64,000 nucleotides of DNA from Staphylococcus pettenkoferi (lineage in GTDB: Bacteria; Bacillota; Bacilli; Staphylococcales; Staphylococcaceae): positions 362,878 to 426,877 of the forward strand of contig NZ_JANSKK010000007.1 in the NCBI RefSeq assembly GCF_026659735.1, in the 5' to 3' direction. A program made the translations under genes and the position numbers. Positions 1-8,711 of the stretch are shown piece after piece. The notes beneath the pieces were generated by a model. The model worked only from the letters and a program-made list of their open reading frames with translations. It ran no database searches and was not told the DNA's origin. The stretch's first letter is position 1; every line of letters starts with the position of its first letter.

Positions 1-300
1 TGAAATACCTTTAGATACTTCGTTGCAGACATAGTCATAATGCGTAGTAGAACCGCGGATGACACATCCAAGTGTAATGACTGCATCATATTTCCCTTTT
101 TGCGCCAATTTCTTAGCTACAAGTGGAATTTCAAAAGCACCTGGAACAAGTGCCACGTCGATATTGTCTTCATCCACTTCATGACGCACAAGTGTATCTT
201 TCGCGCCGTCTAATAAACGCATTGTAATAAAGTCGTTGAAACGACTCACAACAATCGCTACTTTCAGATTTGAACCCGTTAATTTACCTTCAAATTGCAT
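1..300 (-). CDS. ribH: 6,7-dimethyl-8-ribityllumazine synthase RibH (3' end outside window)
   Basis: Lumazine synthase condenses the ribBA product (dihydroxybutanone phosphate) with the pyrimidine made by RibD to give the riboflavin precursor. The visible part is the first 100 codons, starting MQFEGKLTG; it contains the family stretches VVSRFN near residue 17 and VPGAFEIPL near residue 52. The start at 300 is fixed by a TAGGAGGT ribosome site just upstream. It is the last gene of the minus-strand order ribD-ribE-ribBA-ribH, 12 bases after ribBA, and the window edge cuts it. Confidence 0.96.
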   Translation of the reverse strand, partial: MQFEGKLTGSNLKVAIVVSRFNDFITMRLLDGAKDTLVRHEVDEDNIDVALVPGAFEIPLVAKKLAQKGKYDAVITLGCVIRGSTTHYDYVCNEVSKGIS

Positions 301-312
301 AATGTGTACCTC

Positions 313-1494
313 CTAAATTAAATGACCCATTTTATCTCTTTTAGTAATTAAATAATCATGATTATGTTCATTCTCCGGCACAATCACTTCGATACGTTGT
401 GCAATCTCAATACCGTAGTGCTCTAGACTTTTAAATTTCGCAGGATTATTGCTCAACAAATTCACCTTTTTAATACCAAAATGTTTAAGGATTTGTGCCG
501 CTTCGAAATAATCTCTTAAGTCTTCATCAAACCCAAGCGCAGTGTTTGCTGTTACCGTATCATAACCATCCTCGATTAGCTCATAAGCACGTAGCTTATT
601 AATCAATCCAATACCGCGACCTTCTTGAGGAAGATAAAGAATCATACCACCATGCTCTTGAATATATTGCATTGACGCTTCTAATTGCTTACCGCAATCA
701 CAACGTTGGCTATGGAAGATGTCACCTGTCATGCACGCGGAATGTAAGCGCACATTTTCAACTTCATGAATCTCACCCTTCACGATCGCTACAATCTCCT
801 CACCATCATGCGTCGTAAAACCATACATATCGAATTGACCGTAGTCTGTCGGCATCTTCACTTTCGCACGTGCTTGAATCGCTTGAGCTTGACGTTCACG
901 ACGATAATGCATTAAATCTTTGATCGTAATCATCTTCAAATTATGTTGTTCTTTATACTGCATTAAATCGTCGCCCTTCGCCATCGTACCGTCATCATTC
1001 ATAATTTCACAAATGAGCGCGGCAGGTGTAGCGCCTGAAAGTTTCGCTAAGTCCACGGCTGCTTCAGTATGACCTTGGCGTTCTAAGACACCCCCGTCTT
1101 TCGCAATCAGAGGGAAGAGATGACCTGGTCGGTTGAAATCTTGCGCTGTCGTTTCTGGACTCACCAACGCTTTCGCCGTTAACATACGTTCGTTTGCACT
1201 AATTCCTGTCGTCGTTTCACGGTGATCGATACTCACGGTAAATGCAGTTCCAAAGGCGTCAGAGTTCTGTGAAACCATTGGCGCGAGATCAAGACGTTGT
1301 GCAATATCCTGGCTCACGGGTGCACATATTAATCCACGTCCATATGTCGCCATGAAATTCACAGTATCTTCTTTCATCCATTGCGTGACTGCTATCAAAT
1401 CTCCCTCATTCTCTCTATCTTCGTCATCTACAACAATGACACTTTCCCCATTCTTAAGGGCTTCTATTGCATCGTCTATACGGTCAAATTTCAT
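313..1494 (-). CDS. ribBA: bifunctional DHBP synthase / GTP cyclohydrolase II RibBA
   Basis: This 393-residue fusion opens both branches of riboflavin synthesis. Residues about 1-200 are dihydroxybutanone-phosphate synthase (acidic motif DDEDRENEGDL near residue 23). Residues about 205-393 are GTP cyclohydrolase II, with the zinc cysteines in CMTGDIFHSQRCDCG and the arginine motif PQEGRGIGL. Length and domain order are normal for Firmicutes. It lies between ribE (12 bases upstream) and ribH and should share the FMN-riboswitch transcript. Confidence 0.97.
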   Translation of the reverse strand: MKFDRIDDAIEALKNGESVIVVDDEDRENEGDLIAVTQWMKEDTVNFMATYGRGLICAPVSQDIAQRLDLAPMVSQNSDAFGTAFTVSIDHRETTTGISANERMLTAKALVSPETTAQDFNRPGHLFPLIAKDGGVLERQGHTEAAVDLAKLSGATPAALICEIMNDDGTMAKGDDLMQYKEQHNLKMITIKDLMHYRRERQAQAIQARAKVKMPTDYGQFDMYGFTTHDGEEIVAIVKGEIHEVENVRLHSACMTGDIFHSQRCDCGKQLEASMQYIQEHGGMILYLPQEGRGIGLINKLRAYELIEDGYDTVTANTALGFDEDLRDYFEAAQILKHFGIKKVNLLSNNPAKFKSLEHYGIEIAQRIEVIVPENEHNHDYLITKRDKMGHLI

Positions 1495-1506
1495 CCTCTA
1501 CCCCTC

Positions 1507-2139
1507 CTAGTATCCTAACGCTTTCATCTTATCCTCCGAGAGACCGTCTTTCTGGTCTCCTATGATACGTTCAACGTATTTAAATAACATATCTGTCTCT
1601 AAATGCACGAGATCGTTTTCTCTCTTGCGATCTAAAATGGTCGCATGGCGTGTTTCAGGAATGAGATGGATATCGAACTCATTCGCCCGTAGTTGAAAGA
1701 TCGTTAAGCTCGTTCCATCAACTGCGATAGAACCTCGAGAGACCATTTGCTTTAATAAGTCTTGTGGTGCTTGAATTGTGATAATCGTTGAATTATTGTT
1801 CTTCTCAATGCGAGAGATACGACCAATATCGTCGACGTGACCAAGTACGAAGTGACCACCAAATCGACCTTGACCACTCATCGCCCGTTCTAAATTGACG
1901 GGGTCTCCTTGAGATAATTGATTTAAATACGTCTTGCTTTCTGTACCTTTAATGACTTGGACATCAAAGTGATTTGAATCGAAAGCTGTGACCGTTAAAC
2001 ACGTACCGTTCACACTGATTGAATCACCAATCTGCATATCCTCTAGTATCGTCTGACAACGTATCGAGAGCGTCATAACAGATTGGACAGTCTGCATACG
2101 TTCAATCGTACCGACTTCTTCTATGATACCTGTGAACAT
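1507..2139 (-). CDS. ribE: riboflavin synthase alpha subunit RibE
   Basis: Riboflavin synthase dismutates two 6,7-dimethyl-8-ribityllumazine molecules to riboflavin. The 210-residue product shows the two tandem lumazine-binding barrels: the first begins MFTGIIEEVG and the second contains FVLGHVDDIG near residue 97. A longer reading frame extends 22 codons upstream, but the family start MFTGI, 4 bases after the ribD stop and preceded by AGAAGTGAG, is preferred. Third step partner with RibH in the same operon. Confidence 0.96.
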   Translation of the reverse strand: MFTGIIEEVGTIERMQTVQSVMTLSIRCQTILEDMQIGDSISVNGTCLTVTAFDSNHFDVQVIKGTESKTYLNQLSQGDPVNLERAMSGQGRFGGHFVLGHVDDIGRISRIEKNNNSTIITIQAPQDLLKQMVSRGSIAVDGTSLTIFQLRANEFDIHLIPETRHATILDRKRENDLVHLETDMLFKYVERIIGDQKDGLSEDKMKALGY

Positions 2140-2143
2140 CGTC

Positions 2144-3187
2144 TCACTTCTTTCGTAACTGGACTTTAATATTCTGCTCAAGCATGTCTGTACGAACAAT
2201 TTCAAAGTTAGGAACTTGCGATAGCTCTAGTACTTCATCAGTTTGGTAGAATTGATGTTGTCCAGAACCACCTATAATAATCGGGGCATAATAAAGGATG
2301 AGTTCTTTCGTTAGTGTTGAATGGAGAAATTGAGAAGTAACTTGTGGGCCTGCTTCTACAAGTACACGCCCAATACCTTTGCTGTATAAATCAGAAAGGA
2401 TATGTTCAATTGTACATTCTTTTAAATAAATAATATCTATATGTTCTTGTTTTGCGGAAAGATTTGGATTTTCAGTATAAATCCATATCGGTGCTGTGGC
2501 ATCTTGAAACATAGACAAGTCGAAATTGATTTCGCCACTTTTAGAAAGTAAGACTCTCACTGGATGCTTACCCTCTTCAATGCGCGTCGTATAGCTCGGA
2601 TCGTCAGCATGAACCGTACCGTTACCAGTAATGACCGCATCATGCGTATGGCGCAGTTGAAAGACATCTTGTTTCACGGCCTTATTCGTAATCCATTGAC
2701 TCTGACCGATATCTGTCGCTTGCTTACCATCTAAGCTACATGAAACTTTCACCGTTACTTCAGGCATCGCATTACGTTTAGCGAAGAAGAAGTCTTCATA
2801 AAGTCTCATCGCCGCTTCTTGGTAACGGAATTCTACTTCAATACCGTGTTCTTTCAAGATTTGATCGCCTCTTGAAGAGAGGGTCGTATCTTTGATCGCA
2901 TACACGACTTTAGAAATACCGAAATCAATAATCTTATTCACACAAGGTGGCGTGGAACCGTAATGCGTGCAAGGTTCAAGTGAAATATATATCGTTCCAC
3001 CTTGTGCTTCTGCACCTGCCATATCCAATGCTTGAACCTCAGCATGCTTATCACCTTGTCGCAGATGCGCGCCTAAGCCAACGACTCTACCTTGGTTAAC
3101 CACAACTGCACCCACTGGCGGATTGACTCCAGTTTGTCCTTCAACCATTTCCGCAAGTTGAATCGCATAATTTAAATAATGACTCAT
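2144..3187 (-). CDS. ribD: bifunctional pyrimidine deaminase/reductase RibD
   Basis: RibD deaminates the GTP cyclohydrolase product and then reduces its ribose side chain with NADPH. Residues about 1-145 are the zinc deaminase (HAEVQAL near residue 48 and the PCTHYGSTPPC zinc motif near residue 72). Residues about 147-347 are the reductase domain, of dihydrofolate-reductase fold (GNGTVHADDP near residue 189). It is the first gene of the rib operon; an FMN riboswitch terminator ends only 14 bases before its start codon, so transcription through that point decides expression of the whole operon. Confidence 0.97.
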   Translation of the reverse strand: MSHYLNYAIQLAEMVEGQTGVNPPVGAVVVNQGRVVGLGAHLRQGDKHAEVQALDMAGAEAQGGTIYISLEPCTHYGSTPPCVNKIIDFGISKVVYAIKDTTLSSRGDQILKEHGIEVEFRYQEAAMRLYEDFFFAKRNAMPEVTVKVSCSLDGKQATDIGQSQWITNKAVKQDVFQLRHTHDAVITGNGTVHADDPSYTTRIEEGKHPVRVLLSKSGEINFDLSMFQDATAPIWIYTENPNLSAKQEHIDIIYLKECTIEHILSDLYSKGIGRVLVEAGPQVTSQFLHSTLTKELILYYAPIIIGGSGQHQFYQTDEVLELSQVPNFEIVRTDMLEQNIKVQLRKK

Positions 3188-3201
3188 TTCATCACCTCAT
3201 T

Positions 3202-3233
3202 AAAAAAACACCTAAGGCTTCGCTTCAGGTGTG
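3202..3233 (-). terminator. riboswitch-controlled intrinsic terminator before ribD
   Basis: On the minus strand an ACACCTGAAGC / GCCTTAGGTGT hairpin is followed by seven T residues and then the ribD ribosome site. It lies between the FMN aptamer and ribD and is therefore the expected off-state of the riboswitch. Confidence 0.9.
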
Positions 3234-3444
3234 AGAAAAATAGTAAACTAACATGTTATCATGTGTCTCGTCATGTACGACTTGAAGTCATAATGGCTCG
3301 CTTAAACGCGTTGAACACACTTCACCATATTTTAGGGTATTGTCACCCTTATCGCGTGTGTCACCACTATCAACCTAGTCATTCTACGTCACAGCACATG
3401 ACATGCCAAAGTAGACCACACATAATGGTGGTTGTCGTTTACTT

Positions 3445-3578
3445 CATTCTTTCTCCCATCCAGACTATACTGTCGGCTCTAGATTCTCACTAGATCAGCC
3501 AAGATCATGATTCATGATCTCGGGTCGCAGGCTTAACTTACTGCCGGTTGGGAATTTCACCCTGCCCCGAAAGAATTA
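3445..3578 (-). promoter_or_regulatory. FMN riboswitch (RFN element)
   Basis: The minus strand carries the conserved RFN core in order: CGGGGCAGGGTGAAATTCCC, then ACCGGCAGTAA, GCCTGCGACCCG, a variable stem, TGGCTGATCTAGTGAG, GCCGACAGTATAGTCTGGATGGGAGA. It reads FMN and should terminate rib transcription when FMN is plentiful. About 210 bases separate the aptamer from its terminator, longer than the compact platforms usually seen. Confidence 0.97.
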
Positions 3579-3780
3579 CTCTATTTAATTGTTCAATTGA
3601 CATCGATGATTGAGTCTATAACTTATCTTACATCAAAATATTATGAAACACAATTCTAGCGTCTGTATAACGTGGAGAAGCTAATTCCAAGCGTCAAACG
3701 TTTGAAACAAGTATAAGCGCGCACCTCATTTCGACATCATATTTCACGACTCAATTTGCAGGACCTCCTATATAACAAAA

Positions 3781-3818
3781 GGTAGCGAGGAAACGTACGT
3801 CAACGTCTCCCCACTACC
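3781..3818 (-). terminator. long intrinsic terminator after the flavoprotein gene
   Basis: GGTAG...CTACC arms pair over about 16 positions with a few G-T pairs and a 6-base loop. On the minus strand TTTT follows, which fits termination of the gene at 3960-5444. Between it and that gene (3819-3959) nothing else is visible. Confidence 0.7.
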
Positions 3819-3959
3819 AAACCTTTTACGTTAAAGAAAAACTTTCTAAAATACATCTCCTGCACCTATAATGATAAGTAGAGTAAGATTCGAAACTGTA
3901 TATTCTTAATCGAATTTGACTCTTTATCTACAGAAACTTCAACTTCTTCTTTCTTTACC

Positions 3960-5444
3960 CTAATGCTTTCTCATATTGTCAAACATCTGATCTACAACAC
4001 TTGCGGCTTGTTTCACAATCATATTTACACCATTGCGTGATTGATTAATACCATTTGTGAGCTGTCCAAAGGCATACATACGTCGCAAGGTGCCATAACG
4101 TGGACTAATCACTTGATTGGTTTCAGGTATTATTTGAATACCACCCAGCGAATGAGACTGCACAACTTGTCTATTCTCCAAATTAATGACGAGTTGGTCA
4201 TCATGGTCAAGATCGGCAAGATGTGTTTTCGCACCTGTCGCATTGATGACAATATCGAAAATGGATGGTTTCTCATTCTCTTCCTCGTAATAAATACAGA
4301 AGCGACTGTTAGGTTCATCGTAATAAATGTCTTTCACATTCTTCTTAATTTCGATTAAACCGTCATGAATACCATCGATAATTAAATGTGCTGTAGTCGG
4401 TGGCATTGGATTTGAATTTGCTTTCAGAATACCATGATACTCTTTCAAGAATTTTTCCTGATCTTGATGACTGAAACTATTCCAAATCCAGTTCATATTT
4501 TCTTTGACCATTTCTAATAACGTTTGGAAGATCCCCACTTCTTTAGGATGATCTAAATCATAAGTTAAATCATGAATCGGCTCTCCCTGTTTACGATGGA
4601 CTAATTCATCTAAATCTAAATCGAAACGTTCACACTCTTTGACGAACAAATCAATAGCCTGTTGAAGAGGCACGTTACCAAAGTAGTCTTTTTTAATACG
4701 GTTAAAATGCTCGGGCGTAATATACTCAAATTCAATATCAGGCATCTCGCCACGCACGCTAGGTAAATGGCCACTGCGACTCGTCACAGTTATCGGCAAG
4801 TTAGGATGATGCGCAGTGACATAACGGATAACATCTAAACTCGCTAAACCTGTACCTACAATCGCAATTCGATCTGTATCTTCAACCTCATCTAACGTAT
4901 TGTATGTAGGGTACGGCGTTTGAATATAGCCTTTCGTCCCTTTCAGATGGTAGGGATCGTGGTAAGACAACGTTCCAATGGCAAGGAAGACCACATCGTA
5001 CACTTTACATTCGGACATGTCATTGGATGTACAGACGTGATAGTTAATTTCTGTATCCCCAATGTTTGAATCAATGTAAACTTCCGTAACTTCTTTATAA
5101 ATGACATTAATATTGTCGTACGTTTGTTGATATTGATTGAGATAGGACTTCATATAATGGCCAAAAATAAAGCGTGGTAAAAATTCTGGATGCTCAAATT
5201 TGAAATCGTCTTGTTGCTCATACCATTCGTAGAATTCTCTAGGATTATCTAAATTTAAAGACATTTGATCTGACGGCAGGTTAATCAATAATTCTTGACT
5301 ATCATTTTGGAAAGGCACACCCTGCCCCATATTTTCTGGATTATCGTAAATATCCACTTCTAAATCTTTAAATTCTTGATATTTAACGAGTTCTCTTAAT
5401 ACACTGACGCCTGCAGTTCCGGCGCCGATAATTGCTATCTTCAT
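3960..5444 (-). CDS. FAD/NAD(P)-binding protein (NAD_binding_9 type flavoprotein)
   Basis: The 494-residue protein starts MKIAIIGAGTAG, a classical GxGxxG Rossmann site for FAD. A second dinucleotide motif, IAIVGTGLASLD, lies near residue 192, and a late ATG motif (INATGAKTHLADLD) closes the flavin fold. The pattern fits the FAD-NAD(P)-binding family that includes the HpyO-like and lysine/ornithine monooxygenase-related proteins; the substrate is unknown. The ATG at 5444 is chosen over an upstream in-frame ATG because AAAGAGGT precedes it and the GxGxxG motif sits at the very N terminus. Single gene, divergent from the binding-protein gene at 5595. Confidence 0.85.
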   Translation of the reverse strand: MKIAIIGAGTAGVSVLRELVKYQEFKDLEVDIYDNPENMGQGVPFQNDSQELLINLPSDQMSLNLDNPREFYEWYEQQDDFKFEHPEFLPRFIFGHYMKSYLNQYQQTYDNINVIYKEVTEVYIDSNIGDTEINYHVCTSNDMSECKVYDVVFLAIGTLSYHDPYHLKGTKGYIQTPYPTYNTLDEVEDTDRIAIVGTGLASLDVIRYVTAHHPNLPITVTSRSGHLPSVRGEMPDIEFEYITPEHFNRIKKDYFGNVPLQQAIDLFVKECERFDLDLDELVHRKQGEPIHDLTYDLDHPKEVGIFQTLLEMVKENMNWIWNSFSHQDQEKFLKEYHGILKANSNPMPPTTAHLIIDGIHDGLIEIKKNVKDIYYDEPNSRFCIYYEEENEKPSIFDIVINATGAKTHLADLDHDDQLVINLENRQVVQSHSLGGIQIIPETNQVISPRYGTLRRMYAFGQLTNGINQSRNGVNMIVKQAASVVDQMFDNMRKH

Positions 5445-5594
5445 TGTGATCGACCTCTTTAAAGTTTTTATCTTTTTATAACACATTCATTTGTATATTC
5501 ACTTTTTTCGGTTCTCCTAAACTGATATTAAACTTTTACATATATTGTGTTACGCTATATACACCCTTATAACGCATAAGTGAGGTTACACAAT

Positions 5595-6518
5595 ATGTCT
5601 CGATTACGTTATGGTATGATCATTATATTAATTTGTGTGATGACTCTAGCGGGCTGTGATTTGCCGGGTTTAGGCGGCAGCACGCAAGGTAAAAAGAATA
5701 TCAAAGTATCCGCCCTCGCTACGAGTGAATCTCAAATCATGGCTTATATGATTAAAGATTTAATCGAACATGATAGCAACAAATACAACGTATCTATCAT
5801 CAATAACTTAGGGTCTGCGACGATTCAGCATAACGCTTTACTTAACGGGCAAGCCGATATTTCGAGCACACGTTATACTGGAACTGAGCTTGTAGGTGCT
5901 TTGCATCAGAAACCGATTCGTGATCCTAAAAAAGCAATGTCAGTAACACAAAAGTTATTCGATCAAAAATATAATCAAACATTCTTTGATTCGTATGGGT
6001 TCGAGAATACCTTTGCATTTATGGTGACAGAAGAAACAGCTAAGAAATATCACTTAGAAACCGTTTCGGATTTAGAAAAGGTTAAAGATAAAATTCGTGT
6101 TGGAACAGATACGACGTGGATTAAACGCGGTGGCGATGGCTATCGTCCGTTCACACACTATTACGGCTTTAAATTCAAGCAACTCAAACCTATGCAGATT
6201 GGTCTCGTTTATGATGCTTTGAAGAGCAATAAACTTGATGCAGCTCTAGGTTATACCACAGATGGACGTGTTTCTGCCTATCATCTTAAAGTATTAAAGG
6301 ACGATAAACATTTCTTCCCATCATATGATGCGAGTGCCATCGTACCTAAAAAACTACAAAGAGAAGAGCCTGAAGTTCGACAAGCAGTAAAGAAACTTGA
6401 AGGCCAAATTTCTACCGAACAAATGCAACAACTCAATTATGAAGCTGATGGCAAAGGTAAAGAACCTGCTGTCGTCGCACATGACTTTTTAGAACAACAC
6501 CACTACTTCAATAAGTAG
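5595..6518 (+). CDS. osmoprotectant (OpuCC/ProX-like) ABC substrate-binding lipoprotein, orphan
   Basis: The 307-residue protein has a signal peptide with lipobox LAGC near residue 22, then a periplasmic-binding fold whose motifs (ALATSESQIMAYMIKDLI, ADISSTRYTGTEL, LGYTTDGRVSAYHL) match glycine-betaine/carnitine/choline binding subunits such as OpuCC. It should sit lipid-anchored outside the membrane and deliver a compatible solute. No ATPase or permease gene is next to it, so it must work with a transporter encoded elsewhere, or in another role. ATG 5595 is preferred over GTG 5580 because GTGAGG lies at the right distance. Confidence 0.88.
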   Translation: MSRLRYGMIIILICVMTLAGCDLPGLGGSTQGKKNIKVSALATSESQIMAYMIKDLIEHDSNKYNVSIINNLGSATIQHNALLNGQADISSTRYTGTELVGALHQKPIRDPKKAMSVTQKLFDQKYNQTFFDSYGFENTFAFMVTEETAKKYHLETVSDLEKVKDKIRVGTDTTWIKRGGDGYRPFTHYYGFKFKQLKPMQIGLVYDALKSNKLDAALGYTTDGRVSAYHLKVLKDDKHFFPSYDASAIVPKKLQREEPEVRQAVKKLEGQISTEQMQQLNYEADGKGKEPAVVAHDFLEQHHYFNK

Positions 6519-6537
6519 GATAAAGGAGGCCACTCTA

Positions 6538-6615
6538 ATGAAATTTATCATCAAAGTATTATTATCCATGCTATTGTTCTGGATTATCTTTAATCGTAAA
6601 AATGTAGCGAAGTAA
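6538..6615 (+). CDS. 25-residue hydrophobic membrane peptide
   Basis: A short frame encoding MKFIIKVLLSMLLFWIIFNR plus five more residues starts 19 bases after the preceding binding-protein stop, behind a perfect AAAGGAGG site. It is one predicted membrane helix with a basic C-terminal end (RKNVAK). No homology is claimed. The strong ribosome site and position in the same transcript as the binding protein, before the shared terminator, support expression. A role as a small partner of a membrane complex is only a guess. Confidence 0.6.
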   Translation: MKFIIKVLLSMLLFWIIFNRKNVAK

Positions 6616-6684
6616 CTGTCAGAAGTTCATTTTAAGAACTTAAAACAGTAGTCATAACATCGCTATGAAGTCTTAACCACAACA

Positions 6685-6720
6685 AAACCCGTAGAGGTCT
6701 ATTTCAGCCTCTACGGGTTT
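6685..6720. terminator. bidirectional terminator between convergent genes
   Basis: AAACCCGTAGAGG and CCTCTACGGGTTT are perfect inverted arms around a 10-base loop, with A and T runs on both sides. It serves the plus-strand lipoprotein unit and the minus-strand glucosaminidase gene. Confidence 0.88.
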
Positions 6721-6751
6721 GATTTATGTGAGCGCAACGCTCAATCGATGC

Positions 6752-7606
6752 TTATTTCTTATCTTGGTGTTTAGGATCATCTTTATAAACGTAATATTTA
6801 TAATACTTACCTTCTGTATTCATCTTGTCGTAGAAATTAGACATGAGCTTCGCATTACTTTTAGCCCAGTTAATATCTGTCGCATATTGATGCTTACCTG
6901 TATTCTTAGGATTCCATCTCATGCTGTAAAGTGTATTCTGATCATCGTGAGAAAGGAAGTGATCATGGATAAAGTCAGCACCGCCAGCAATGGCTTTCTC
7001 AGGTGTGTCCCAACCATGTTTCTTCGCGTATTCGCCACCTGTCTCCACAGGATCCTCGTCTAGCGCACCTACACCAAAGAAGTTGTAGTATTTCTTACCA
7101 TCGATTTCGACACCTTTCGCGAGATCACTGTTAACTGAGCCCGTCTCAAGCAATGCGTGCGATATGAGATAAACCTCATTGACATGTTTGTCTTTCGCAG
7201 CTTTGATGAAATCGTCCGTATGGTTTAATAACGTAGGATTATCCACGAGCATACGTTTGATACGATTGCGATCCACTCCTTGATATTTATCAAGTTGCAA
7301 GAATTGATATTTCTGTACATCACTATCAATTAACTTACTTGAATCCATCGCATCTTTAATCTCTTCAGGAGATGCGTCTCTCCACTTGTTATTCTTATTC
7401 GATACTTGTTGCTTCGTATAGTTATCCACTTGCTTTTTCGAAGCTTTGTCTAAAGTATTATCTACCTTTTCAATATGCTCAACCTGCTTTTCATGTTTAA
7501 AAATCACTTGGTCTTTAATTAAAGAAAATCCAATAGCTACAAAAACACCTAAGATTATTAAGAGACCAATAATTGAAAAGATTGAGCCTTTCTTATGTTT
7601 AATCAT
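6752..7606 (-). CDS. sagB: membrane-anchored N-acetylglucosaminidase, SagB-like (GH73)
   Basis: The 284-residue protein has one N-terminal membrane helix (about residues 9-30), a linker, and a glucosaminidase domain with the catalytic-region motif HALLETGS near residue 150 and YYNFFGVGALD later. Length and layout match S. aureus SagB, which cuts nascent glycan strands to their final length and works with the membrane protein SpdC. The ATG at 7606 follows AAGAGGTG; an in-frame ATG 25 codons upstream lacks a ribosome site and would put residues before the helix. Single gene, convergent with the preceding unit. Confidence 0.88.
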   Translation of the reverse strand: MIKHKKGSIFSIIGLLIILGVFVAIGFSLIKDQVIFKHEKQVEHIEKVDNTLDKASKKQVDNYTKQQVSNKNNKWRDASPEEIKDAMDSSKLIDSDVQKYQFLQLDKYQGVDRNRIKRMLVDNPTLLNHTDDFIKAAKDKHVNEVYLISHALLETGSVNSDLAKGVEIDGKKYYNFFGVGALDEDPVETGGEYAKKHGWDTPEKAIAGGADFIHDHFLSHDDQNTLYSMRWNPKNTGKHQYATDINWAKSNAKLMSNFYDKMNTEGKYYKYYVYKDDPKHQDKK

Positions 7607-7710
7607 GTTCACACCTCTTAGGTAATAATTTGAACTTTGCTTATAAAGTTTAACATTTAAATCGATGTCACACAATTTCATACTGTCGTTGTTACAAATT
7701 CATAAAAAAA

Positions 7711-7734
7711 GTAATGAAACTTTAATTTCATTAC
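7711..7734 (-). terminator. terminator after the small gene at 7796
   Basis: GTAATGAAA and TTTCATTAC form a perfect 9-bp stem with a 6-base loop; on the minus strand seven T residues follow. The position is directly downstream of the minus-strand gene 7796-8020. Confidence 0.8.
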
Positions 7735-7795
7735 AAAATAAAGACAGCACCTGAATCTCCCCAGCATCTTCACTTCTGAATGAAATTGTTGTTCA

Positions 7796-8020
7796 TTACT
7801 TATGATTTGAATGATATTCCATCATGATGAAACTGACTGCTTGTGAACGATTTTTATAATAATACGGATTCAAATCGATATTGCCTTCTACACTACCGTC
7901 ACGATAATGCATTTCTTTCGTCATATTATTAATCATTACGAAATCGGATTTATCTTTAATCGAATCCAAATCGTCGTGTCGCGCGAAAAAATGTTCAAGA
8001 TTAAGGTGTGCGTAATCCAT
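7796..8020 (-). CDS. small acidic protein of unknown function
   Basis: The frame encodes 74 residues beginning MDYAHLNLEHFFARHDD and rich in Asp, Tyr and Asn, with no membrane segment or signal. I do not recognise a family. An AAGGAGG site 7 bases before the ATG and a clean terminator just downstream make it a convincing single-gene unit. It sits between sagB and sigS and is transcribed away from sigS. Confidence 0.7.
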   Translation of the reverse strand: MDYAHLNLEHFFARHDDLDSIKDKSDFVMINNMTKEMHYRDGSVEGNIDLNPYYYKNRSQAVSFIMMEYHSNHK

Positions 8021-8222
8021 TTAGAGCCTCCTTGTCAGTTAAAATATGTCGAATCTATATTTAAAACACTATTTAAGTACTATTTTAATCATATTTAAAT
8101 CGCTATTACTACCATTTAACACCTTTTACTCACATTAAGCAACTGAAATCTTTTCTACTTCACCGTACGCTATAGTTATCCGGAAATATTTATTTGTACG
8201 TACAAATCGAAAGAAGAAACAA

Positions 8223-8708
8223 TTGAATTTTAACACTTACTATGAAAAATACAAAAATATAATTCATTATCTACTCAAAAGCTACAATATCAGTTATGAT
8301 TATGATGAATTCTATCAATTATTGCTCATACGCATGTGGGAACTCATTGAGCATTACGATGATAAACATCAACTCCCACTGAGCAAATATCTATTCTATC
8401 GCCTACGGTTCTACCTCATTGACCTGTTTCGTCAAAGAGGCAAACAGGAGCCATCTCTAACACTAGAAACCACAATAAACATCTACGCTTCTGAATCAAT
8501 GGAAGAAGAAGTGCTCACTGCGGATTTACTCAAAACGTTTCAACCGTTGCTCGCGCCTCTTGAACAGCAATGGTTGCGTCTCAGACTACAAGGCTATCAA
8601 CAGGCTGAAATAGCGAAACAACTTCAGCGTTCAGTGAGCTCTGTAAAGCTTTATCGTCGCAGTGTTCTCAAGAAATATCAACAGTTTATGTCTAAAGCAG
8701 AGGTGTAA
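8223..8708 (+). CDS. sigS: sigma-70 family (ECF-like) sigma factor SigS
   Basis: The 161-residue protein has a region-2-like N-terminal half (YDEFYQLLLIRMWELIEHY, then LFYRLRFYLIDLFRQRG) and a region-4 helix-turn-helix near residues 118-155 (LRLQGYQQAEIAKQLQRS followed by VSSVKLYRRS). This and the gene order match SigS of S. aureus, a stress-linked alternative sigma factor. The start is TTG at 8223: the reading begins MNFNTYYEKYKNIIHYLL as in the family, and no in-frame ATG lies nearby; the ribosome site (GAAAGAAGAA) is weak, so translation may be low. The next gene starts 3 bases after the stop. Confidence 0.88.
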   Translation: MNFNTYYEKYKNIIHYLLKSYNISYDYDEFYQLLLIRMWELIEHYDDKHQLPLSKYLFYRLRFYLIDLFRQRGKQEPSLTLETTINIYASESMEEEVLTADLLKTFQPLLAPLEQQWLRLRLQGYQQAEIAKQLQRSVSSVKLYRRSVLKKYQQFMSKAEV

Positions 8709-8711
8709 TTC

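Noticed and set aside
3179..3493. 104-codon plus-strand frame over the rib leader
   Set aside because: It is antisense to the FMN riboswitch and its terminator, has no ribosome site and a random-looking composition.
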